64,000 bases of DNA from Protea cynaroides (lineage: Eukaryota; Streptophyta; Magnoliopsida; Proteales; Proteaceae), in NCBI GenBank assembly GCA_028583415.1, contig CM053270.1, positions 6,270,342 through 6,334,341 of the forward strand, given 5' to 3'. The notes under the pieces are model-generated. The model had not been told where the DNA came from. It did not search any database and saw only the letters and a program-made list of their open reading frames with translations. Positions 55,856-64,000 of the stretch are shown here, piece after piece. The translations under genes were made by a program, and so were the position numbers. How positions within the stretch are numbered: position 1 is the first letter of the stretch; every line of letters starts with the position of its first letter.

Positions 55856-56017
55856 CTGGAGACGATGTTCTACGCTTTGAACGGAAGAAATTGGCTTCAA
55901 AGGTCACCGGTCGGACTGTAGCAACTCGGAACCCAGAGAAGAATCGCCACCGGAGAGAAGGAAGAAAGAAAAAGTGAGAAAATTCTCACTTTTTTGCGAT
56001 TTTAAAGCCAATTTGGG

Positions 56018-56172
56018 CATACCGGTCGACGGTTTTGCCTATACCGGTCGACCGGTATCTCCCCAGGTGTGCGACCGCTATGTCTCGGTCAGAATTTCAA
56101 TTCTGACCGGTCGACTATACCAGTCGCAACACTGTATACAGGGTGTCGACCGGTATGTTGCGACCGATCAGC
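56018..56172. promoter_or_regulatory. GGTCG/CGACC array upstream of the A2 antisense gene
   Basis: I count seven GGTCG or CGACC pentamers, several as ACCGGTCGAC or GTCGACCGGTA, between the antisense promoter-like box and gag. The units are the same as in the A LTRs. Confidence 0.75.
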
Positions 56173-56338
56173 ACCTGTTCAGCCAGAAAATCTCAGAAAT
56201 TTTTTTTTTTTTTTAAATTGTGAATTTAAATATGCCTTTTTGTGACTGTTTCACCTTATATTATTCAAGACTAACACCACTATTGCTTCATTCTCATGTG
56301 TTATGTCTTCTTCTCAGATTCAAATAGAATAGTCTGAG

Positions 56339-57620
56339 ATGGTGGGCGAAAACGGTCGTAGGGGTCGAAAGGGTCACCAGGCTAGGATGCGCCTCGAGGA
56401 AGAAGAACAGGTTGAACAAGGCCATGTTAGAGAGCCAAGTCCGGAAGTGGAGGAGGAACAGGTTCCAGAAGTACCGACAAATTTACCTGGCCCACCTCAC
56501 AGGAATTCTGAGACCATTGTTACCAACCTGGTCTATCAGATGCAAGCTCAGTAGAAAAAATTCCTGAGCGAGATACTGAAGATGTTCAGGCCACCGAGTT
56601 CTGTTCCCACTGGAGATACGCCTGAGTCGGGAGAGAAAAATACTTCACAGCCGATGCAGGGTAGCCCAAGGCCGATGGGCCAAGCACATAATGTACCACC
56701 ACCGCATCAGTTTCCATCGCCTTCTGCGTACCCGGGAGCCTATCCGTATCCACCACCATGGTACGGAATGAACACTCAGGGACAGCATGATTTGAGCAGA
56801 GCGGTGGATAGATTCCTGAAGTTGAAGCCTTCATCATTCACCGGTAAGACAGGGAGACCATTGTGGCCAGCACAATGGGTTGCAGAGATGGAGAAAAACT
56901 TCCGATTGATGATCTGTACAGAGGAGGAGAAGGTCTTATTTGCCACTCACATGCTGAAAGAAGATGCAAATGCTTGGTGGAATTCTACACGGGCATATCT
57001 GGAGACTAAGCATACGCAAGTAGATTGGGAAGTGTTCAAGGGTGCCTTCTTCGATAAGTATTTTTCGAAGAGTTTCAGAGATCAGATGGAGAAGGAGTTC
57101 CTTAATTTGCAGCAGTCCCAGTCGACTATGGATGCCTACCAGCAGAGGTACGAGGAGTTATTTTTCTTTGCACCGGCAAATATGCAAGAGGAAGAGACCA
57201 AGACACGTAGGTTCACCATGGGACTACGTGGAAGCATCAGAGAGCACATCTTGGGTCTGGACAAGAAAATCTATAATGAGGCAGTGCAGGTTGCGAGGGT
57301 GATAGAGTCCAGTCAGTGGGACAGCTTCTTCGCACAGAACAGGGGAGTGAAGAGACCTGCTAGTGAGAGTTCGGGTGGCGGTAACAATAGACCCTTTCGC
57401 CCATACAGGGCTCAGACTGCTACAGTTCCTGCAAGGAACAATGCGGCACCACCTATGCCACAGAATGCCGGATTCAACCCGAATATCAAATGTTTCAACT
57501 GTCAGCAAATGGGTCATATTGCAAAGACCTGCACTCTACCTAAGAAGCAACCTCCTCAACAAGGAAGAGTTTATGCGGTCACCACTGAAGAGGCAGCTGC
57601 ATCACCTGATGTGGTCACTG
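56339..57620 (+). pseudogene. A2 gag with one premature stop
   Basis: Start MVGENGRRGRKGHQARM. A TAG at 56552-56554 (QMQAQ then stop, consistent with CAG to TAG) is the only break; the frame continues in register. Core: FLKLKPSSFTGKTGRPLW, MEKNFRLMICTEEEKVLFA, SQSTMDAYQQRYEELFFFA and FTMGLRGSIREHILGLDKK. The zinc knuckle CFNCQQMGHIAKTC is near 57489-57530. It ends SPDVVT at the mini-intron; without splicing the frame runs on about 30 codons to a TGA near 57707. Confidence 0.92.
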
Positions 57621-57920
57621 GTATGACTCTATCCCTTACTATTTGGCTTATCATTATCATTTGTGTGTATGCGCATATAGAACTAAGGGATGATAAAAAT
57701 CGTTTCTGAGCAGAAGAGCCATTTTCAAGTAGATCCCCATGAATCAGTCCGAGACCCCTAGTGAACCTCTGGAATCGGCGTTTATTGGACCCGCCCGACC
57801 TCCTATCCTCCCATGCAACTCAGTCTTGGGAGTTCCATCTTCCTTAGGCTTGGCCGCTATTTACTACTGGATCGGCAATAAATAGGTTGAATCTATTTTT
57901 CAAAGCCTACAAATTCCAAG
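57621..57920 (+). other. Putative gag-pol mini-intron of A2, enlarged
   Basis: Donor CACTG|GTATGACT, acceptor TTCCAAG, 300 nt instead of 59-81 nt in the other copies. The extra bases (about 57710-57890) look unrelated and have no recognisable ends. Confidence 0.4.
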
Positions 57921-60100
57921 AATTGTAAATGTAGCTGGTATACCTGCCAGAGTACTATTTGACTCTGGGGCCACACACTCCTTTGTTTCTATTTATTTTG
58001 GGAAGCGAATGGAGTTACTAATCAAGCACTTGAACCCAAGCTTGATAGTTCGCTCTCCACTAGGAGTCGAAGTGGCTTTGACCGAATATTATGGACCATG
58101 TACTGTATGTATTAAGGGCCGAGACTTAGAAGCAAGTCTAGTACTACTCGAGATGACAGACTTTGATGTCATTTTGGGAATGGATTGGCTAGGCCATCAT
58201 TCGGCCGTTCTATTATGTGGTGAAAGGAAGTTGGTACTTACTGACAAAAAGGGAAAGGAATATAGCTTCACTGGGATCAGGCTATCTAGGAAGCGGAAGC
58301 TGATTCTCTCCGCCCTAAAAGCTAAGAGATGCTTAGAGAAGGGGGGAGTGGGGTACCTAGTATCGGTAGTTGATATCACGGCGGAGTCACACAAGATGGA
58401 AGATATAGATGTGGTTCGAGAGTTCCCAGATGTATTTCCAGAGGAGCTTCCAGGTCTACCGTCGGATAGGGCTACAGAGTTTGTAATAGACCTTATGTCA
58501 GGTTCGGTGCCGGTATCCAAAGCACCATACAGGATGGCCCCTACTGAGTTAAAGGAGTTGAAGACCCAATTACAAGAATTGTTAGATAAGGGCTTCATAC
58601 GACCTAGTATATCGTCTTGGGGAGTACCGGTATTATTCGTCAAGAAGAAGGATGGAAGTGTAAGGCTGTGTATCGACTACCGTGAGCTGAACAAATTGAC
58701 GATCAAGAATCAGTATGCAGGGTGCAAAGGTTTTCTCGAAGATTGATCTCCGATCGGGGTATCACCAACTGAAGATCAAGGCCGGAGATATTCCGAAGAC
58801 TGCTTTCAGGACGAGGTATGGGCATTATGAGTTTCTAGTTATGTCTTTCGGGTTGACCAATGCTCCAGCGTCGTTCATGGAACTGATGAACCGAGTGTTT
58901 CATGATATGTTGGACACTTCGGTCATCATATTCATCGATGACATACTAATCTACTCTAAGGACATGGAGACTCATACAACACATTTGAGGGCAGCCCTAC
59001 AACGGCTGTGACAAGAAAAGCTTTATGCTAAGTTCAAGAAGTGCGAGTTTTGGCTGAAGGAAGTGGCTTTCTTGGGCCATGTTGTATCTGAAGACGGTAT
59101 CAAGGTTGATCCCAGTAAGATAGCTGCTATAGTAGGATGGGAAGCACCAAAATCTGTTGCGGAGATTCGTAGTTTCCTTTGGTTGGCTGGTTATTATAGA
59201 ATATTCGTGGAAGATTACTCCAGGATTGCTGTTCCACTCACCAGATTGACCAAGAAGGGAGAGAAATTCATATGGACAGATGAGTGTGAGAAGTGCTTTC
59301 AGACTTTGAAGTCAAGACTAGTCTCTGCACCTATCTTGACCATCCCAGAACCAAGCGTACCGTTTACTTTATATACGGATGTTTTAGGGTTGGGTATTGG
59401 GTGTGTATTGATGCAAGGAGAACAGGTGATTGCTTATGCATCAAGACAGTTAAAGGAGCATGAGAAGAACTATCCTACGCATGATTTGGAGCTAGCAGCG
59501 GTTATACATGCAATCAAGACTTGGAGACACTACTTGTACGGTGAGAAGTTTCAGATCAAGTCAGATCACAAGAGCTTAACTTATCTTTTCACTCAGAAGG
59601 ATCTGAATATGAGACAGAGGAGATGGCTGGAATTGTTGAAAGATTATGATTGTGACATCCAGTACCATCCGGGTAAAGCAAATGTGGTGGCTGACGCCTT
59701 AAGCAGAAAGTGGGTATCGAAACCTGAGGCAGGACCAAGTACAAATGCTGCATTATGTGCCGCAGCCTCAAGTTCAATCGAAGGTGATGAAGAGTATATT
59801 ATAGAGACTACAGAAGATCCAGTTGAGCAAGGCTTAATTCATAAGTTCACCATGATGTTCGCAGCTTTGAAGATCTCACCGGATCTAGTTGATGAAGTCA
59901 AGGTAGCAATCCTACAGGATCCACATCTCAAGACAGTGCAAGAAGACTTAGAGAAGGGTACGAGCAATCCTGACTTTACCTTGGATTCAGACAAGGTACT
60001 CAGGTATCGTGGACGGTTATGTATACCTGAGAGTGAAGACTGCAATATCAGAGATCGAGTTATGACTGAAGCTCATTACACTCCATATTCGGTACACCCA
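57921..60100 (+). pseudogene. A2 protease, RT and RNase H, broken
   Basis: Protease catalytic LFDSGATHSFVS is intact, then DFDVILGMDWLGHHS. RT begins KKKDGSVRLCIDYRELN. A deletion of about 35 nt after KLTIKN removes the PRIDDLFDQ segment and shifts the frame. It resumes AKVFSKIDLRSGYHQ, MSFGLTNAPASFMELMN and IFIDDILIYSK (catalytic Asp residues kept). A TGA lies at 59009-59011. From there the frame is open through RNaseH (LYTDVLGLGIGCVLMQ, where the usual DAS is DVL) and PGKANVVADALSRK. Confidence 0.92.
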
Positions 60101-61297
60101 GGAAGTACCAAAATGTACCATGATTTAAGAAGACTATATTGGTGGAGGGGTATGAAAGCTGATATAGCTCGTTTCGTGTTCCAGTGTCTGAATTGTCAAC
60201 GAGTTAAAGCAGAAAGGCGGCGACCCGCAGGTTTACTACAGCCATTACCAGAACCTGCATGGAAGTGGGATTGCATTACTATGGATTTCGTCACTGGCGT
60301 ACCTTTGACACCAAGGTCAGTGGATGCATTTTGGGTTATAGTAGATCGTCTCCCCAAGATAGCTCGATTTATTGTGGTCAGACCTCGGTATACCAAGGAG
60401 AAACTTGCCAAGTTATATGTTGATAATATAGTCAGACTTCATGGCGTTCCAGAGAGTATAGTATCTGACAGAGATCCCCGTTTTGCATCAAAGTTCTGGG
60501 AAGGATTACAGAAAGCTATGGGAACGAAGTTGAAGTTCAGTACAGCTTTTCACCCTCAGACGGACTGACAGTCAGAGCGAACTATTCAAATTTTAGAAGA
60601 TATGCTCCGAGCTTGTGCAATAGATTTCAAGGGAGCTTGGGATGAGAAGCTATCACTTATTGAGTTCGCTTACAACAACAGTTATCAGGCTACAATTCAG
60701 ATGGGCCCATATGAAGCACTCTATGGGAAGAAGTGTCGTACACCTCTGTTATGGAATGAGGTGGGAGAAAGAAGAATTGTAGGTCCGGAGTTCGTTGAAG
60801 AAACTTACCGAGTGATTGATCAGATCAAGGAGAGAGTAAAGACAGCTCAAGTTCGACAGAAGCACTATGCGGATAATTGACGTCGAGATCTTGAGTTTGC
60901 AGTGGGTGACAAGGTATTCTTGAAGGTGTCACCGGTGCGAGACCTGAAACGGTTTGGTAAGAAGGGAAAGCTTTGCCCCAGGTATGTGGGACCGTATGAG
61001 ATATTGACCCGACATGGTAATGTAGCATATCAATTGGCTCTACCACCATCTATGTCTAGTGTTCATAATGTGTTCCATGTATCATTACTGAAGAAATATG
61101 TCAGAGATCCATCGCACATCTTGACCGCTGATCCCCCAGACTTGACTTAAGACTTAACATTCGAAGTGGTGCCTATGATGCTTTCAAGTCGAAAGCTTCA
61201 GCAACTTCGAACCAAGGATATCCATTATGTGAAGGTGCATTGGAGAAGCCAAAATGTGGAGGAAATTACTTGGGAAGAGGAGAGCGCAATGAGGTAG
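60101..61297 (+). pseudogene. A2 integrase with chromodomain-like tail, broken
   Basis: Zinc-binding part HPGSTKMYHDLRRLYWWRGMK and CLNCQRVKAE. DDE core: MDFVTGVPLT, SDRDPRFASKFWE and HPQTD, TGA (60566), then QSERTIQ. Further in-frame stops near 60878 and at 61148. The C-terminal module KKGKLCPRYVGPYEIL is at about 60955, then FHVSLLKKYV. The chromodomain-like end TFEVVPMMLSSRKLQ, HYVKVHWRSQNVEEITWEEE is followed by a TAG near 61295. All these stops are in one frame, so the damage is point mutation rather than rearrangement. Confidence 0.92.
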
Positions 61298-61354
61298 GAG
61301 TACCCTAACCTTTTCAATGATCAAGGTATGTTCAAATTTTGGGGCCGAAATTTC

Positions 61355-61426
61355 TTTTAAGGGTGGGGGAGTTGTGAAACCTACATGCAAATTTTGGGAT
61401 AAAATTTCTTTTAAGGGTGGGGGAGT
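61355..61426 (+). other. Duplicated polypurine tract of A2
   Basis: aagggtgggggagt occurs twice, just before 61373 and just before 61427. The 54-bp unit between (61373-61426) starts TGTGAAACC and matches the 5' extension of the LTR at 18975. Confidence 0.85.
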
Positions 61427-62876
61427 TGTAAGACCCGCACTCCTTAAATCCGGTCTAAACCTTGGTTTTGATGCCGTGACAGGTCTTCCGATCATCACCG
61501 GGCCAGACGGGACAAGCGGATTACAAACAGGTATGAAATAGGACCAAAGACGATCGAATCAATAGGATTTTATGTTGATCGGTCGATGGTACCAGTCTTG
61601 GTACCGGTCGACCGGTCAGGTCTGCGCAGCTAAGTGTGGAAATCCAGAAATTGACTTCTGAGGGTCCCACTTTCTTGATTTCGAATCTAAGACTTTCCTA
61701 ATCCTAATAGGGTTACTAAACCCTAATTCTAGCCTATAAATACACCCTTAAACCTCCTCAAATCCTTTCCATTGTCTCTAGCAAACCCTAGAGAAGAGAA
61801 AGAGGTTGGAAAGGAGAAGGAGCTAGGAAGAAGAAGAAGGTACTACCATTATCGTTCGACGACGCTCATGCTACGCCAGTCAACGGTAAGTGTTTGAATC
61901 AATCTTCTTACCCTATGTTAGTTGTGTGGGTGGATCAATACCATGCAAAGTAGGTATTGATCTAAAACCCTAAATTGGACAATAAACCCTAAGTTGCCGT
62001 TAAACCCTGGATTCGAGTTCCGAGATGATATTCATCGAAACTGGACTCGAATGAGTTGGGGATAACTCTAACTCAAAGATTAGACTTAGAATGGATAGGA
62101 GAAACCTTGGAAATCCATGGAGGATGATCGACTGCAGTTGGAAAACCCATGTATGGTCTTCCGGAGACATACCGGTCGACTATACCAGTTGCACATAGTG
62201 CGACCGGTATGTTGCCACCGGTATCCCTCGGGAGGCTGGTCTATGGGGACCGGCTGACCATACCGGTCGCCAGTCTTCCCCACAGAGCTGCGACCGGTAC
62301 ATGCCACCGGTTAGCTCTGTGAGTGTATTTTTGTAACCATGTTGGTTTCCAACCAACATGAAACCCTAAGAAAAATATTCTAATGAAACCCTAATAATAT
62401 TGTAGGACTTTGTGACTTTCCATTTGGATCTTGCGACGTGGAGCAAGCTATCAAACGAGCGTCAGGTAAGGGAATCTGACCTAAACCTAATAATTAATGG
62501 ACAGTATATCGTTGTTAACCACCTGATTATATATGATGTGATGTTTGTGCATATTCACATGCCATCTTTTAATTTTAGTTATTATTACTGTTCATGCATT
62601 GTTAGGATGTGATTGTTAAGCATGTGATTGTTTTCGTTAGTGTGTGGAGTGGGGCATGGGCCTGGGATCGCTCCTCACATTAGCACCTTTTTGTAGTATT
62701 ATGTCTTAACATGCTTGGTACGGGTGGGGCATCAGGGGAAGGTCGTGGTACGGTGGTCTTCGATGTTGATGCTGGCCTGGCCATGGTTATGTGGCATTGT
62801 GGTCTCCGAGGTCGACGCTGGCTTGTCCATGATGCTTTAGCTCTATCTCTATGCCGTAGGGAGTTATGTTGGGATA
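61427..62876 (+). repeat. A2 3' LTR, truncated at a family-B junction
   Basis: Matches the first 1.45 kb of A LTRs; TATAAATA at 61735-61742; arrays at 61575-61620 and 62160-62315; mini-gene exon 2 at about 62406-62465. Near 62876-62880 it changes to B LTR sequence just before the SCKCNSCVFD end of the last exon. Confidence 0.92.
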
Positions 62877-62879
62877 TAG

Positions 62880-63201
62880 TCTCTTGCAAGTGCAACTCAT
62901 GTGTATTCGATTAGATTTTTAGTTTTATTTATTTGGATTATTAAAGACATGTATTTGATATTTATTTATTTATGTCTTAGTTGATACAGAATAATTTGTT
63001 ATTTAACTATTGATATCACAATAGATTCTCAGTTCATTTTATTATAAGACTTCCGTTATTTATTTTATTTACTCTGATTATTTATGTGGATGTATGGAGT
63101 TTAGATAACACGGATATAGCCTACTCGAGATCCTGGTTAAACCGTTGGTTTGTTAGCGGTTCATCACACCATTCTGAATAGTGTGAAATTGGGGTGTGAC
63201 A
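62880..63201 (+). repeat. B LTR tail fused to the A2 LTR
   Basis: 322 bp nearly identical to 46261-46582, ending TGTGACA and followed by a primer-site-like TGGTATTAGAGC (63206-63217) and B-type leader sequence. This is the end of a 5'-type LTR, not of a 3' LTR. Confidence 0.9.
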
Positions 63202-63480
63202 AACTTGGTATTAGAGCGGCTCAGGCCTTGTCTGCTGAACTAGCATACATTCAAGACAATTGTGAACTGAGATAGGATAAAAGTAAAAACTTTAATACAA
63301 TCACACTATAAGCACAAGTGATGGTTGAGACCAAATTTAAAAAGAAAATAATGCATCTATTAAAGGAGAAACAATTTTACATACAATATGAGAGACACAA
63401 ATGTATATATATACATAACTAAAGCAGAGTACAGTCTACAACCCGGATAGTTACTCTGTAGTACAATGGAAAAGATACAC

Positions 63481-63935
63481 TCAAGAAGCTGGAGGTGAAG
63501 GAGGAGGCGGTGCCTCGCGGTCTCTATCATAGTCCTCGGCATAGACTCTGGTCAACCAGGCCACCTGGGTCTGAGTTGCCTGAAGACTAGCTGTAAGATC
63601 AGCCACCCGCTGATCAGTCCGACGCTGGGCGTCCAGAAACTCCTCCATCCTTAGATCAGATCTGCGCTGAGCCTCTCTGATCTCATGCAACATCTCCATC
63701 ATATCAGAAGGTGGGCGTGAAGGACTAGCTGTATGAGAAGGACCAATCTCAGGTGCAGGATCCACCGCAGAAGAAGTACCAACTCCAGCCGCATGCGTAG
63801 GTGAAGGCGGTGGTATCGAGTCAACATCCCTATACATGTGGTCATCATCATCGGTAGGATCCGCATGAGCTCTAGCAGCGGCAGCAGCTGCCTCAGCGTC
63901 AGCAATCTTGATGCGAGTGTGAGGGCGCACCATCT
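63481..63935 (-). pseudogene. Second B antisense gene, C-terminal fragment
   Basis: Nearly identical to the C-terminal part of the gene at 46858-48141: Ala-rich stretch, DDDDH patch, PPPSPTHAAGVGTSS linker, MEMLHEIREAQRRSDLRMEE coiled coil and EAPPPPSPPAS end. It is cut at about 63935, where it joins the last 16 bp of an LTR (gaattggggtgtgaca, 63938-63953). The fragment itself has no stop, but lacks the conserved globular part and a start. Confidence 0.9.
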
Positions 63936-63953
63936 GCGGAATTGGGGTGTGAC

Positions 63954-64000
63954 ATTTGATACCCAAAAACTAGGTTTTTCTTAGTTTGGAAGATTCTAAC
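63954..64000 (-). mobile_element. A3 resumes
   Basis: tttgatacccaaaaactagg and the following bases align to the A1 antisense-intron sequence near 12970-12990, directly continuing the A3 sequence that stops at 44319. Confidence 0.7.

Larger units (their letters stand above)
51582..62876 (+). mobile_element. Element A2: family-A chromovirus, plus strand, best preserved
   Basis: 5' LTR 51582-53821 after the left flank CATGT; PBS at 53825-53836; antisense gene; array; gag; pol; duplicated polypurine tract; then 3' LTR from 61427, which changes to family-B sequence near 62876-62880. Large parts of the two LTRs differ only at scattered sites, many of them C/T or G/A. The right target duplication is lost. 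It is the youngest copy in the window by these signs. Confidence 0.9.
44320..63953 (+). mobile_element. Element B+ inserted in A3, with A2 nested inside
   Basis: 5' LTR 44320-46582. The left flank TTTCA (44315-44319) and right flank TTTGA (63954-63958) look like one target duplication with a single mismatch. Beyond it the sequence (tacccaaaaactagg) aligns to the A1 antisense-intron sequence after 12975, so A3 resumes. Order: LTR, primer site, antisense gene, array, gag, protease, RT, then A2 at 51582. On the right only a piece of B LTR (62880-63201), a second primer site, part of a second antisense gene and the last 16 bp of an LTR remain, which suggests a former tandem LTR-internal-LTR-internal-LTR structure with deletions. 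Confidence 0.8.

Noticed and set aside
63940..64000. Right end of A2 by its own target duplication
   Set aside because: The bases after the LTR end (tttga) do not match CATGT on the left of A2, but fit the B+ duplication TTTCA with one mismatch.

Overview
The window is plant nuclear DNA, almost certainly from an angiosperm. It has no bacterial-type genes. It is dominated by Ty3/gypsy LTR retrotransposons of the chromovirus type, most like the Tekay/Del lineage: LTRs of about 2.1-2.3 kb, a tRNA-iMet-type primer site, a gag zinc knuckle, the order PR-RT-RNaseH-IN, and a chromodomain-like tail. There is also a tRNA-derived AU-type SINE, LINE 3' ends and GT-AG introns. I cannot name the species.

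Layout. Positions 1-3027 and 15844-18887 are ordinary host sequence, contiguous before element A1 inserted. They hold a small candidate terminal exon, duplicated as a 1.14 kb direct repeat (1572-2711 and 17738-18887), LINE tails and a SINE. Three related LTR families are present, called A, B and C here. A1 (3028-15838, minus strand, TSD ATAAT) carries a solo B LTR at 10579-12823. From 18888 the DNA is a nest: a B LTR (minus) split by an A LTR; a C element (minus, 23672-34566) fused to the B remnant; a C pol remnant on the plus strand (34567-38348) split by a solo A LTR (35729-38008); element A3 (minus, from 38349, internally deleted); element B+ (44320-63953) inside A3; and element A2 (plus, 51582 to about 62876) inside B+. 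A3 resumes in the last 47 bases.

How the parts work together. Each family encodes gag and pol in the sense direction. In A and B there is an apparent phase-1 mini-intron between gag and protease; C shows the same junction with a damaged donor. Between the primer site and gag each family carries a second gene on the opposite strand. It resembles the 'putative plant transposon protein' domain family and has its own leader exon, a 5' intron of about 430-440 nt and a C-terminal coiled coil. In A2 this antisense gene is intact (410 aa) although gag-pol has several stops.

Two further features look undescribed to me. (1) Dense arrays of GGTCG/CGACC half-sites occur at three fixed places per element: twice in each LTR and once between gag and the antisense promoter. 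Their flanks are family-specific (A ccGGTCGACCgg; B gGGTCGA/TCGACCc; C tgGGTCGCA-like). (2) The LTR contains a conserved exon-intron structure whose exons join in frame and end in HDASCECPFCVYL (A) or HDSSCECNSCVFD (B/C). All gag-pol copies are damaged, so nothing here looks autonomous.
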